A stretch of DNA of 64,000 nucleotides from Maribacter aquivivus (GCF_900142175.1 NZ_FQZX01000001.1:868001-932000), one strand, 5' to 3'; counted from the stretch's first letter, positions 30,701 to 36,395 are shown. The notes: generated from the letters alone by a model not told the origin. Translations and numbers: made by a program.

Positions 30701-33107
30701 AATAGCATCAACTGCAACTGACACTAGTGTTAACCCAAGAATAATAACAGGATTATCTGGCGGTAGCTACTATGTTACTATTACAGAAACCGATATTCCT
30801 TTATGTTCTGAAGACACTAATAGCGTAACTATAATTTCTCCAGACAGACCTTTAAGTGGAACTATATCAAAATTAGCAGACGCTACTTGTACAAATGACC
30901 AAGGTGAAATTAGAGTAGAAGTTGAAGGCGGATATAAGCCATATGATATTGTATTAACAAACACTACAACTGGTGATGTATATACAATGGATGATGTCAA
31001 CGAGGGAATCTTTACAGATTTGGCTGCGGGAGCTTATACAGTAAATATTACCGATGATGCAGGATGTGTAGTAAACTATACAGAAACATTGGCAGCAGCG
31101 ACTCCAATAGTGGCAAATGCTACTCCGCTTGTAACAGACTTAGCTTGTTATGGAGATACAGGTGCTGTTGTTACTGCAAATGTAACAGGTGGCGGTAGTG
31201 GTAGTTATGAATACCAGTTGAATTATTACGATGCAACCGGTACTACGATCACAAATACAACTGGAGCACAAACGAATCCTAATTTTAGAGATTTAGGTGC
31301 AGGTTTCTATAGTGTTACTGTAGTTGACGGATGGAATTGTGATACCACAACTAATACAGTTGAGGTAAGAGAGCCAACTGAAGTACAGGCTAGTTTAATA
31401 AGAACCGATGCATTAACATGTGCACAAGGTGCAGAATTTGAACTTACCGCATCAGGTGGTAGTGGTTCATACGAATACAGTGTTGACAATATCAACTTCT
31501 TACCAATGACAGGCAATGTAGTTTACTTGCCAGAAACAGGTACGTATCAAGCGGGTAGATATCAATTCTATGTACGTGATGCAATTAACGGTTGTGAGTC
31601 TGCAATATCTAATGCAATTACAGAAAGCGAAATACCGCCATTATTGTTATTTGTTGATGAAACTGCTGCAGTATTGAATTGTACTGGCGAAAGCACGGCT
31701 ATTATTTATGCAACTGCTGATGGCGGATTAGGAAACTACCAATATGAATTGTTTACAGATAGTTCTTTAAGCGTAGCTTCTAGAATTGCTGGTCCACAGT
31801 CTCAAGGTGTGTTTAGAGATTTAGGTGCAGGTACATATTATGTTACTGTAATTAGTGATGATTGTGAAACAGCACCAGAAACTGTTGTTATTGATGAGCC
31901 AACACCATTGTCTTACACAGAAAACGTAATAGATATTACATGTTCTGGTGAAAATGATGGCGAAATTACAGTTACACTTTCGGGTGGAGCTGGTGGTTAT
32001 CAATATGCGATTTCTCCGAACCTGAATCAATTTTATTCAGATGGTACATTTACCGAATTGACTCCAGGTGAGTATACAATCATCGCACAAGACCAAAATG
32101 GTTGTTTCGAATACTTGACATATACTATTTCAGAGCCGTCAAGTTTAGAAGTAACCGCAGTTACAACACCAGAAATTTGTGTTGACAGTAATGATGGTTC
32201 TATCATTCTTGAAATAACAGGAGGTACTGCACCTTATAGCACAGCACTGAATTCTAATGACGATGCAGACTTTGTATTGAACAGAACAGAATTCTATGAC
32301 ATGGCTGCAGGTAATTACTTAATAGTAATTAAAGATGCTAATGGTTGTGATACTAACGTTGTAGTTGATATTGAAACCGGTGTAAACCTTAATGCTACCG
32401 TAGTGCCTATTTATGAATGTTCTAGTGATACACCAGATAATTTTGTAAATATCACTTTAGAAGATGATAGTGTAATCGGAGATGTGCTTTATGCGATAGA
32501 TTCTGTTGATCCAGCTGCTTTTCAGTTGAATCCTGATTTTAGAAACTCGGCACCAGGTAACCATTATATTACCATTGCACACTCTAATGGCTGTTTACAG
32601 ACAATTGACTTTGTAATAGAAGCATTTGAGCCATTGACACTTGTTTTGGAGCAAAATAACATGAATGAAATAACTGCTGTTGTAGAAGGTGGTCGAGAAG
32701 GCTATACGTACTACTTTGATGGTTATGACAATGGTGATAATAATATATTCTATGTTACAAGAACAGACACCTATGAAGTGCGTGTTGTTGATGAGAACGG
32801 ATGTTCTACTATTGCTAACATTTTTATGGAGTTCATAGACATAGAAGTTGATAATTTCTTTACACCTAATGGTGATGGGCAGAATGATTTATGGATCCCT
32901 AGAAACATTGAACAATACCCTCAAATACTAATAAAAATATTTGATCGTTATGGTAGAGTGGTTTCCGAACAAGAAGTTGATTCTGAAGGTTGGGATGGAA
33001 CATACTTAGACAACGAATTGCCAACCGGAGATTACTGGTATGTAATTAAACTGAACGGCGATCGTGATGAAAGAGAATTTGTTGGACACTTTACTTTATA
33101 CCGTTAA
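15717..33107 (+). CDS. sprB: Giant SprB-like cell-surface adhesin, T9SS type B cargo
   Basis: The frame encodes 5,796 residues from ATG 15717; ATGs at 15747 and 15795 are alternatives, and all lead into the signal core YLFFILFLALGLQTVVSQ. Residues to about 860 form a unique head with a DUF11-like segment. From there to about 5,700 I count some 56 SprB-type repeats of about 85-100 residues, each starting near TCFGxxxGxI, with GG.APYTYSI in the middle and ending GTYxVxVxDxxGC. The C-terminus is a type B sorting domain (VDNFFTPNGDGQNDLWIP..IKIFDRYGRVV..DGTYLDNELPTGDYWY). F. johnsoniae SprB is a mobile gliding adhesin of similar size that moves along helical tracks. The sprF-like gene follows 14 bp downstream. 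Repeat blocks have been duplicated recently. Orthology rather than a paralogous adhesin is likely but not proven. Confidence 0.9.
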   Translation: MIGRLQQIYKMTRLTQFLDFTKHTSLMGKQYSKYLFFILFLALGLQTVVSQVKNDFDVRYEADIRGELTFIANNIVNRRVVERTAGRWVRIGRREWRYETYTIPGASPNEPYNDTGSGSTSNDSFDMNYIDVDGDSSTFSSSSATLTIPNIECALVRYAGLYWGAVYTDSDRSTIDDIKFKLPGGEYQNITGAEEIYDGFGDSDFGYYSPYVFYKDVTSMVSAMPNPNGEYFVANVRADTGNSISGGVSGGWQMVVVYEDPNLPGDKFITTFDGYAGIKSGESVDILVDGFTTLPAPFPVFANMGVAALEGDNAFGSPDGLGGDALQINANGSFTTLSNGENPRDNFFNSSITQFDTQYTTRNPNSINTLGWDVDLFEIPNGGASNTIIPNSATSATLRATSLQDKYDIFFTSFDVDIIAPNILLKKVVRQHGSDYGDDSGIITGQGVNLGQIIDYELNFENIGNDDGSGYTIRDILPINVGPQGNRSFFNASDFSFPAPICEGSPRVCHEITYTYDPATREIVFNIPDVYVNQDDGDYSLYFTVQVAEDCFDFIDACSDKIENLAYGTYTGVQNSAVVTDDPSVSDFTSCGFIVPGATNFLLDDLAACNFERSTELCGLDTQLNAGNGFDSYIWYRDTDNNGELNTAIDVEINDGDPDNDPSTITVSQVGTYIVDKIIADPCKGFKEIITVVPFGSGATPNPVTEFFNEVNSDTDPSNNIPGEIVNCVDGTQLPKIFLCGINDSQPLTVNIVDAQSVTWELLDEGSCGVNAEAGEDCANRALTCTWSEVGTGSNYTLNAPGEYRLSVIYDNGCISRFYFKGFQNTVDFGEPTKRDILCDTDGNITIPASNGYAFQLVDALTNNIIIPFSANNGSSFDFGPGEGGSYRVEYTPVDNNGDVIVDACVYSTDAIAVRERTVSYEVEVTPESCFNLGTINLQISNANPPYAFEIRRDDGANGGLGTLIDSQNGHADNNYTFTDVSAGDYIAYISTDDGCSYSEAVTVIDENDLELTARVSQHITCREGNILMDSEGGKTPHTYAIWSYVDDSGTVVTSYPTYADIPATDFQSSQIFDILNPGDYVFVVLDRNGCYSESNTVTIEFQPAAEFDAITLVDVLCFGESTGRIQFNLIDNNGYQLTFSLFDSANQPLDENTTGIFPNLADGDYRVVINQRKGSASCDYEENYTISAPTSAVSGTSVLIQDYTCLQEGIIEAQNVTGGTAPYEYSIDGINFIPDTTANANRFENLTDGTYTVTIRDASDCTFPTNQIVIDRPNPPTDLTIVESQITCPTGTANLTVNAINGAAPYVYTITAPSALTPTSTSVNEAVFEGLAPDTYTVRVTDADGCFYEENYTINAINPISASGQTTQPISCFGAADGIIRFNVNFQAGQNFTYTITGPAGVERTGGTEALIDNINNLAAGIYTIDIVDTDTNCTYTASHELEGPASALAISSLTEIQPSCTSAGSVSVLATGGWGSYVYELSNPDATVFGSNATGSFNGLTQSGTYNGTITDANNCSIPFTFDLNPATAPVLVITPNQDCFDDAVLLTLTASVSSGGDGTFEYSLNGGAFSSTSVFPGLSAGTYTIDVRDGNNCTGTESITIDPALTVSASASNITACGTDTVIDISAAGGDGNYVYAVVDDGVIPTASDFGINSSISVTGTGDYDVYVRDNSGNVDFCETPFDITIDQDIPVAATPTVVDVTCFGGTNGSISLAPSGGEAPYTYSIDGGNFGTVSSFNNLTAGTYDVRVRDVNNCEAILSVLVNELPEIVAESVQTEAYTCNQLAEITVGSVTPTTGGSGSYQYSLNGGAWTAATAGGTVFTDLTDNTYQVQVRDANNINCVVTLPEIIIAPLPTVPSLSSSVAYSCDGTGIITILPDDPTYTYSIDGNTPQIGDNVFNNVLVGQHTITVDYGSDCTTDIVVDVQDGFAFEAAFLSSKDLDCNADNSGSITFEVDNYGASGFEYSLDNFASILGSTTVSPQTISGLAAGSYRVYVREAGSTLPGCITFFDETIDEPTLVVADADLTQDFTCNNGGAEITASATGGTPGYTYQLEEDVLGIVTAYQTDAVFNGLPAGTYYVRARDTNGCSDLSDTPIVVTAPEIPVFTLQETICYSGSNDATIVVDVTAGNGDYQFRINGGSYVTPAPVNATTYTFTGLSNGTYTVEVTDAFGCDAPAQTVTIEQQVTVSASASTITACGTDSEINITAAGGDGNYVYAVVANGATPTAGDYAATNPVTVSGAGDYDVYVLDNNGGTDACPAMYDINIDQDVPVAATPTVVDVTCFGGNNGSISLVPSGGEAPYTYSINGGTFGTVSSFNNLTAGTYDVRVRDANNCEVVLSLPVSELPEIVAESVQTEAYTCNQLAEITVGGVTPTTGGFGSYQYSLNGGTWTAATAGGTVFTGLSDGTFTVQVRDANNIACVISLPNIIIAPLPTAPLLSSSVDYSCDGTGVITILPNDATYAYSIDGNTPQIGNNVFNNVLVGQHTITVDYGSDCTTDIIVDVQDGNAFEAAILSYEDLDCNADNSGTITFEVENFGAGGYEYSYDSAFATIEGSDTLATHQITGLSQGTYTIYVRDVDNPIAGCTEILTQIINEPAVLTVSNTATQPTCIDDGAVDITVTGGTAAYSYIIELPDASLTPAQNTGIFTGLDQLGLHTITVTDANGCTDTDTFTLLAPAIPVASILPSSDVCFDSSVTGAATIEVGATGGLAPYTYRMGTGTFTTSNTFSSLTPGSYIFEIRDANGCTDTVTFDIEAQLTANLALTKDLDCSASPEASMNLVATGGYAPYTYELEVNGGGFAAFAGTFPYSTSTVGTYRFRITDDQGCTAVSNVVTVTATVNPVATETVTNPTCFGDSNGIVEINVDPNFGSSPYEISFDGSAFTSQRVYTGLVAGTYNYIVRDSKECIYNGSATVADPVLFDANVVATDVSCGATGDIPGSIEITITSGGEPNFTYTLYDNLNNLAATTSPNPVVNTTATVVNFGGLAFGDYYVRVLDANGCEFYQNPVRVLSNPYLSVDAVIPAVSCITGGTAELTASGGSGNYDFTIYGAGTPPDAEAAGANPNEEVATYNGLNPGQKYVFQVIDATTGCSSFIEVDIPNLSAIDVVPTPTVTDVACFGDTNGSIAFQFEGYDTSVTTINFEIRESISNTPLGGAYSGSVTGPIGPGPTPTETVSGIPPGDYVLFFQEAATPECTNTFEFRILEPNPVTLTLADQNNGYCSEDANVTVIAGGGNGSYTYAYVEKGVTPVAGDYGTNNYAELDPSTNTEWDIYVMDGNGCSTALPIDVTIADDPTPAISGLVINQCTADEGDFIIEITLDGEGSQPYTLSVNSGSYQSSTLTTAGSTHQFTDLSSGNYTVQVRDFNGCGNVENIQIFAPVSISAEVVAQPSCAEGDGEILIKGFGGSTNYEYELFEGGVSVNGAPQPLASFTGLDSGTYTAFVYDTTLSGCSAQTVIELELATPVLFTTVMTDVTCFGDSDGTIVATLDASMDNPVYEYQLYIRTAPLTLTPVGTPQTTGTFTGLPAEDYVVGVTSGRGCELEVDSPVGTPLQITNVSADVVEFGCTVGNNSNNATVTVDTAAITGGSTTYVTYEFIDSSSAVVQSGPSNVLTVTDRTGETYTINVYDDKGCSGSTTATVLPYDELTSATANVTTTVTCAPGSDGVITVTATSTASDDTKYEYSINNGSTYVPTNVFGGLSAGNHNFLIRHTDTGCILTASAIIEEPNTFTIDVVKTSDVVCFGTNTGEVTFELIDATYNTGFDWEIFRTDNTSVDSGSELANGPTPIINLGVGEYYVSISQANNPFCTNVEFFNIAGPDSDITGNTVITDITCVPGTDGSITITDVVGGWGGYTYYVGLGVPATTDFVADAAFTGLGANTYQAWVRDAEGCERLIQDNIVLDVPDLIDADLLVTVENCTNLQGEVTVSNVIGGQGSNYTYQLVMDGSNFRAPQNTLVFSGLGAGIYEVIVSDQWGCTFTTDPVELYEQLSATTSVDKAIDCTSIPGGTITINVTGGSTNLEFTMTPPTGAAVTQLNDPTFTGLTVDGNYSFLVRDLDTSNPVCELTVTQELAPAIQPVFTDSHIDITCFGSNDGSITLTQVENGVNPLTFTISPVAGTFNPSNNTFEDLPPNTYVVTATGTNGCSSVSGNIIIDEPALISNINTSVVEFGCTVGNNPNNATITVDEVAITGGSGNYVIYEFVDSSSAIVQSGASNVLIVTNRAGDTYTINVYDDKGCSGSTTATVLPYDEMTGATAAVTTTVTCAPGSDGVITITATSSASDDTKYEYSIDNGSTYVPTNVFGGLSAGNHNFLIRHTDTGCIVTASAIIEEPNTFTIDVVKTSDVICFGTNTGEVTFELIDATYSTGFDWEIFRTDNTSVVSGSELANGPTPIINLGVGEYYVSILQTDNPYCPNVEYFNIAGPDTDITGDTIVTDITCVPGNDGSITITDVVGGWGGYTYYVGVGVPATVDFVAGATFNSLTAGTYQAWARDAEGCEKLIQDDIVLDVPDPIAAILEVNIENCTNLQGEIEVSVPTGGQGSNYIYQLRLNGTDFRAPQNTRVFAGLGAGSYDVEIIDQWGCPFTTNVVVLYEQMDVSTTVDKSIDCSSIPGGEITVNVTGGSSNLEFIMTPPTGPAVTQANNPIFTGLVAEGTYSFLVRDLDTTNPVCERIVTQTLDAPVDPVLLDATIVNVSCFGGTDGSIRANIDPATNTNPEYQYELYDIADLVTPIATQTNPLFNGLPEGEYQVRVISSRGCEDIKNETITQPLELTVSAVATEFNCSADNSVNTATITATAGAGTGTAPYLYSIDNNIFQAQNTFNVSDTGSAQTIDVYVKDAKGCTTFDTVTIQPINTFTASIAQDAAINCTVDETITITVADNGLAHNYGYELLPIGNTSATFISSTATSATYDLNTVGSYVFRVTDLDTGCYVNTASYTVAPFDFITATATPVSEVTCFGDANGSLEIDIDGYTGNYTYEVFNAAGVSVIASTATDTSVNPRIITGLSGGSYYVTITETDIPLCSEDTNSVTIISPDRPLSGTISKLADATCTNDQGEIRVEVEGGYKPYDIVLTNTTTGDVYTMDDVNEGIFTDLAAGAYTVNITDDAGCVVNYTETLAAATPIVANATPLVTDLACYGDTGAVVTANVTGGGSGSYEYQLNYYDATGTTITNTTGAQTNPNFRDLGAGFYSVTVVDGWNCDTTTNTVEVREPTEVQASLIRTDALTCAQGAEFELTASGGSGSYEYSVDNINFLPMTGNVVYLPETGTYQAGRYQFYVRDAINGCESAISNAITESEIPPLLLFVDETAAVLNCTGESTAIIYATADGGLGNYQYELFTDSSLSVASRIAGPQSQGVFRDLGAGTYYVTVISDDCETAPETVVIDEPTPLSYTENVIDITCSGENDGEITVTLSGGAGGYQYAISPNLNQFYSDGTFTELTPGEYTIIAQDQNGCFEYLTYTISEPSSLEVTAVTTPEICVDSNDGSIILEITGGTAPYSTALNSNDDADFVLNRTEFYDMAAGNYLIVIKDANGCDTNVVVDIETGVNLNATVVPIYECSSDTPDNFVNITLEDDSVIGDVLYAIDSVDPAAFQLNPDFRNSAPGNHYITIAHSNGCLQTIDFVIEAFEPLTLVLEQNNMNEITAVVEGGREGYTYYFDGYDNGDNNIFYVTRTDTYEVRVVDENGCSTIANIFMEFIDIEVDNFFTPNGDGQNDLWIPRNIEQYPQILIKIFDRYGRVVSEQEVDSEGWDGTYLDNELPTGDYWYVIKLNGDRDEREFVGHFTLYR
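20539..23343 (+). repeat. Duplicated block inside sprB, 1,743 bp period
   Basis: Roughly 20539-21600 recurs at 22282-23343, offset 1,743 bp (581 codons). Both copies contain ITACGTD, AAGGDGNYVYAVV, VTCFGG..GSISL.PSGGEAPYTYSI, then LTAGTYDVRVRD and ITVDYGSDCTTDI in the same order. Protein identity is high while synonymous sites have drifted, so it is an in-frame duplication of several SprB repeats that is not brand new. Edges were judged by eye. Confidence 0.8.
26405..29780 (+). repeat. Duplicated block inside sprB, 1,818 bp period
   Basis: About 26405-27960 recurs at 28223-29778, offset 1,818 bp (606 codons). Shared landmarks are VVEFGCTVGNN, INVYDDKGCSGSTTATVLP, NHNFLIRHTDTGCI, NTFTIDVVKTSDV, VVGGWGGYTYYVG and a DQWGC repeat. 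Some stretches are nearly identical at DNA level (for example around 26613 and 28431), suggesting recent duplication or gene conversion. Confidence 0.85.
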
Positions 33108-33121
33108 AAACTTAACCTAAA

Positions 33122-34075
33122 ATGATGATGCGGAACAGTCTATTGACACTGGTATTATTTATAAGCGTATTCTCCCTTAGAGGGCAGGAGCTTACTATAC
33201 CTCAATTATCTCAATATCTTGCCGATAACCCCTTTGTAATGTCCCCAACTTACGCAGGTATTGGTGACCATGTTAAAATAAGACTTAACGGTCTTACACA
33301 ATGGGTAGGTATTAAAGATGCCCCCGATACCCAATCTCTAGCAGCAGATATGCGTGTTGGTGAAAAATCTGGTGTTGGTATGGTATTATATAACGATAGT
33401 AATGGTGAAACAAAGCAACAGGGAGCCAGGTTCTCATTTGCGCACCACCTTACTTTAGACCGTTATGATGATGAGTTTTTGTCATTCGGTATCTCGTATA
33501 ATTTTAACCAGTTTAGAATTGATAATACAAACCCTGATTTAGTTGCCGATCCAGCATATGTTGGTGATAAGGCAACAACAAATCATAACTTTGACATTGG
33601 TGCACTTTATAGGTATGACAAATTTTATTTCAGTATCAATGCTTCAAATATCTTAGATAAAAATTTAAGTAATTTCAACGCCTTATACGAGCCTAATAGA
33701 CTTAGAAACTATTACGTGTATACCGGTTATAGATACATGAAGAAAAGAACCAGCAAGATGGAAATAGAGCCTTCTGTGTTGTTTCAATTGTTTGAGAGTG
33801 ATGGGCGTTCTGTTACCGATTTAAACTTGAAATTCAGATTTTACGATTTTGAAGATTATTTCTATGCAGGTGTTAACTATCGTTTCTTAAATGATCAAAT
33901 TGGTAATCCGCTTTATATTGCTCCAATTGCAGGTTTAAAGAAAAATAATTTTTACTTCGGATATTCTTATCAAGTAATTCTTAATGAACTTCTTGGTTAT
34001 AGCTCTGGTACGCATGTAATCACCCTAGGGGTAGATTTATTTCAAGGTATCAGTAATTGTCGTTGTACCTATTAA
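33122..34075 (+). CDS. sprF: PorP/SprF-family T9SS membrane protein, SprF-like
   Basis: The 317-residue product has a signal peptide (about residues 1-21, ending SLRGQ). The family opening follows: QLSQYLADNPFVMSPTYAG, then VKIRLNGLTQWVGI and SLAADMRVGEKSGVGMVLYND. Alternating strands to the end (THVITLGVDLF) predict an outer-membrane beta-barrel. In F. johnsoniae SprF is needed to export SprB. The gene begins 14 bp after the SprB-like gene and is surely co-transcribed with it. The name rests on family plus position, since several paralogues occur in one genome. Confidence 0.88.
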   Translation: MMMRNSLLTLVLFISVFSLRGQELTIPQLSQYLADNPFVMSPTYAGIGDHVKIRLNGLTQWVGIKDAPDTQSLAADMRVGEKSGVGMVLYNDSNGETKQQGARFSFAHHLTLDRYDDEFLSFGISYNFNQFRIDNTNPDLVADPAYVGDKATTNHNFDIGALYRYDKFYFSINASNILDKNLSNFNALYEPNRLRNYYVYTGYRYMKKRTSKMEIEPSVLFQLFESDGRSVTDLNLKFRFYDFEDYFYAGVNYRFLNDQIGNPLYIAPIAGLKKNNFYFGYSYQVILNELLGYSSGTHVITLGVDLFQGISNCRCTY

Positions 34076-34119
34076 TACTACAAGTAGATTGATTAAATTT
34101 GATCTCCAGAATACAAATA

Positions 34120-34491
34120 ATGGGTAAAGTACAATTAGAGAATATAAAAGCATATGCCCACCATGGGTGTTTGCCTCAAGAAACCAATATTGGTAGTGAT
34201 TATTTGGTCAACGTTTCTGTTGATACAAATTTATTGATTGCCTCAGTTTCAGACGAGTTGAAAGATACTGTTGATTATGTTCATATCAATAAGATTGTAA
34301 AGCAAGAGATGGCAACGCCTTCTAAATTATTGGAGCATGTCGCCAAAAGAATAATTGACCGAATTTTTATTGAACTTCCAACCGTAGATTCAGCTATGGT
34401 ATCTGTTTCTAAAATCAATCCGCCTATAAACGGAGACGTAGAAAAGGTAACAGTATCATTGAATTTACAAAGAGGACAATCTGTTCAGTAA
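34120..34491 (+). CDS. folB: Dihydroneopterin aldolase FolB
   Basis: FolB cleaves 7,8-dihydroneopterin to 6-hydroxymethyl-dihydropterin and glycolaldehyde in folate synthesis. The 123-residue product from ATG 34120 opens MGKVQLENIKAYAHHGCLPQE, where the family has the A-x-H-G-x motif. It contains DYVHINKIVKQEM, then LLEHVAKRIIDRIF with the conserved Glu, and ends VEKVTVSLNL. Size and order of motifs match bacterial FolB, which forms octamers. A TTG 21 bp upstream in frame is a possible but less likely start. It follows the SprF-like gene by 44 bp and precedes the tRNA; no folate gene is next to it. Confidence 0.92.
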   Translation: MGKVQLENIKAYAHHGCLPQETNIGSDYLVNVSVDTNLLIASVSDELKDTVDYVHINKIVKQEMATPSKLLEHVAKRIIDRIFIELPTVDSAMVSVSKINPPINGDVEKVTVSLNLQRGQSVQ

Positions 34492-34556
34492 TCCATCCAA
34501 CCTTAAATAATTATAATTTCTTAGTTTTTAATGTAGCTTAGATAGGGATAATTGTT

Positions 34557-34564
34557 TATTTTTG
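34557..34564 (+). promoter_or_regulatory. Candidate -7 box of the tRNA-Cys promoter (TATTTTTG)
   Basis: TATTTTTG fits TAnnTTTG and ends 15 bp before the tRNA 5' end, a spacing that fits a transcript with a very short 5' leader. No TTG is obvious at -33. Confidence 0.5.
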
Positions 34565-34579
34565 CTCTCGCTAAAAAAT

Positions 34580-34653
34580 GGCATCGTGGCCGAGTGGCTA
34601 GGCGCAGCTCTGCAAAAGCTTGTACAGCGGTTCGAATCCGCTCGATGCCTCCA
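34580..34653 (+). tRNA. tRNA-Cys (anticodon GCA), CCA encoded
   Basis: The acceptor arms GGCATCG and CGATGCC pair perfectly over 7 bp. The anticodon loop is CTGCAAA, anticodon GCA. The T-arm is AGCGG-TTCGAAT-CCGCT. The discriminator base is T, as needed for cysteine, followed by encoded CCA at 34651-34653. The first pair of the anticodon stem (C27-T43) is a mismatch; the other four pair. It stands alone with a terminator directly after it. Confidence 0.95.
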
Positions 34654-34680
34654 AAACCCTCCTAACTAGGAGGGTTTTTT
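34653..34680 (+). terminator. Terminator of tRNA-Cys
   Basis: AAACCCTCCT and AGGAGGGTTT form a 10 bp stem with a 4 nt loop and a T-run. It starts right after the CCA end. It may also end transcription from the DoxX gene on the other strand. Confidence 0.88.
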
Positions 34681-34697
34681 GTTTTAAGATATAATAG

Positions 34698-35102
34698 TTA
34701 TTTATGTACTTGCAGCAAGAACAGTAAAATAATGGTTGGTATAAAATAAACAGCTATTGTCTTTGCGCCTTCATAATCTTTAGCAATTCGCTGGCCGAAC
34801 AATAGCATTAGTAATGTTATGGCAGATAAAATTGCACCATTAAAGGCAATGGTTCTTCCGCCTGATGTTAGCATTTGATAGATGCCAACACTGCAAAGAA
34901 TACCTGCCACTATTTCTGTTACAAGTATAATACCTACTAGCAAGGGAACAATATTTTTGAACGGTGTAGCAGAAAAATGTTCTTTTAACCAAGAAATATT
35001 ACCGTTCCAATCGGTAATTTTATCAAAGCCACTCTGTAAAAAAGTTATGATTAAAAATAAAAGTATTGTTATTTCTGTTGCATTGTTATAGAAGGTGTTC
35101 AT
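34698..35102 (-). CDS. DoxX family membrane protein
   Basis: The 134-residue product has four hydrophobic helices (about residues 10-25, 50-75, 82-103 and 113-131). The motif FLQSGFDKITDWNGNISWLKEHF, with a Gly-x-x-Lys after the first helix, is typical of DoxX/SURF4-like proteins. VPLLVGIILVTEIVAGIL carries the conserved Glu of the second helix. The function is not well defined; relatives take part in quinol or sulfur redox processes. It is the second gene after the delta' subunit gene with an 8 bp gap and is probably co-transcribed with it. Confidence 0.85.
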   Translation of the reverse strand: MNTFYNNATEITILLFLIITFLQSGFDKITDWNGNISWLKEHFSATPFKNIVPLLVGIILVTEIVAGILCSVGIYQMLTSGGRTIAFNGAILSAITLLMLLFGQRIAKDYEGAKTIAVYFIPTIILLFLLQVHK

Positions 35103-35110
35103 AGCGAAGG

Positions 35111-36271
35111 TTATTTAAGTTCAGATTTTTTTCTATGAAGCAATCGTGTTAGTTTAATAGAAAGATCGGTGAATATGATTTTCGAATTTCCATTTCTTTC
35201 CACATGGTAAATTGCATCTTCCAGCTCTTTAGTAATATCTAAAATGTTGTTTTCATGTACAAAAGGCGCAAATTTCTTTAATTCAAATCCTTCGGCATGT
35301 ATTTTTAGATAAGCAAGTTCTTCTGCACCATAATTAATCATGAGTGCCTGTCTCATAACCGTAATACAGTAACTTAGAAAGTTCTTCTGTGTTTCTCTAC
35401 CGGTTTTTGCAACCTCTTCACTCCACAACAACAATTCATGAATTGCTGCTTTGTTGCCTTTTGCCTTAAAAGCGGTACGCACCCATTGAACAAACCAATT
35501 TTCAAACACCAGATCCTCAGAATCTTTATTTAAAAGGTCTAATGCCTTATTGTAATTGCCATTTGCTTCATGAGCCAAAAGCATTGCCTCTGGTTTACTA
35601 GCACCTTTCTCCGTTAAGGCTGAGGCAATAGCATCTTCTGCTAAAGGTGGAAAATGAACAACCTGACATCTAGACTTAATAGTTTGTATAATTTGTTCTT
35701 CGTCTTCGCACAGTAGTAAAAAAATGGTTTTATCGGGCGGTTCCTCTATTAGTTTCAATAATTTGTTAGAAGCTGCAGTGTTCATTTTTTCTGCCATCCA
35801 AATTAACATCACCTTATAACCACCTTCATAAGATTTTAATGATAATTTTTTTACGATATCTTGGGCTTCATCAACACCAATTTGACCTTGTTTCTTTTCA
35901 ATTTCAATGTACCGATACCAGTCAAATAGATTCCCATAGGGCTGTTCTAGTATAAACTCTCGCCACTCTTTCATATAATGGTTGCTTACTGCGTGAGATT
36001 TTACCTTATCAGAATTAGAAACAGGAAAAGCAAAATGAACGTCTGGGTGGGCAAATGACTTGAACTTTAAATTGCAAGCTTCATTACCGCCATTGTTGTC
36101 CCCATTAGTGTTCTGGCAGATAATATATTGGGCATAAGCCAATGCCATAGGCAAAAGCCCACAGCCTTCTGGACCAACAAATAATTGTGCATGTGGTATT
36201 CTACCTGCATCTGCACTTGATGCCAGGTGTTTTTTAATATGTGAAAGTCCTAAAATTTCATTGAATAACAT
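35111..36271 (-). CDS. holB: DNA polymerase III delta' subunit (clamp loader)
   Basis: The 386-residue AAA+ clamp-loader protein opens with FNEILGLSHIKKHLASS and GRIPHAQLFVGPEGCGLLPMA. The P-loop lacks the GKT/GKS lysine, as expected for delta', which does not hydrolyse ATP. VDEAQDIVKKLSLKSYEGGYKVMLIWMAEKMNTAASNKLLKLIEEPP is the family's central region: the Walker B-like strand and the sensor/arginine region before the SRC motif (IKSRCQVVHFPPL). Cysteines at CQ..EAC may bind zinc. The protein loads the beta clamp during replication together with the tau and delta subunits. A -7 box with upstream TTTG lies directly before the ATG. The DoxX gene follows. Confidence 0.9.
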   Translation of the reverse strand: MLFNEILGLSHIKKHLASSADAGRIPHAQLFVGPEGCGLLPMALAYAQYIICQNTNGDNNGGNEACNLKFKSFAHPDVHFAFPVSNSDKVKSHAVSNHYMKEWREFILEQPYGNLFDWYRYIEIEKKQGQIGVDEAQDIVKKLSLKSYEGGYKVMLIWMAEKMNTAASNKLLKLIEEPPDKTIFLLLCEDEEQIIQTIKSRCQVVHFPPLAEDAIASALTEKGASKPEAMLLAHEANGNYNKALDLLNKDSEDLVFENWFVQWVRTAFKAKGNKAAIHELLLWSEEVAKTGRETQKNFLSYCITVMRQALMINYGAEELAYLKIHAEGFELKKFAPFVHENNILDITKELEDAIYHVERNGNSKIIFTDLSIKLTRLLHRKKSELK

Positions 36272-36276
36272 AGATT

Positions 36277-36304
36277 CAAATATAGTTGTTTAAAGCACAA
36301 CAAA
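36277..36304 (-). promoter_or_regulatory. Promoter of the delta' subunit gene
   Basis: On the - strand, TTTG (36304-36301) is followed after 16 bp by TATATTTG (36284-36277), a full -7 consensus 5 bp before the ATG. With a start site about 6-7 nt after the box, the message would have almost no leader. Confidence 0.5.
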
Positions 36305-36364
36305 TTTAATGGTATTGGGTGTAAATTATCCTATTTAGCACTTTATCGCAAGGCATTTAATCTT

Positions 36365-36372
36365 TACATTTG
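36365..36372 (+). promoter_or_regulatory. Candidate -7 box of the pgk promoter (TACATTTG)
   Basis: TACATTTG fits TAnnTTTG and ends 23 bp before the pgk ATG. The -33 position has TTT rather than TTG. Confidence 0.5.
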
Positions 36373-36395
36373 TTACCTAACAAAAGTAATATCAC

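Noticed and set aside
17000..32600. Many long open frames on the - strand inside the SprB-like gene
   Set aside because: They are antisense shadows of the repeat-rich coding frame: Thr/Ser-rich, repeat with the same period as the sense repeats, and lack their own context.
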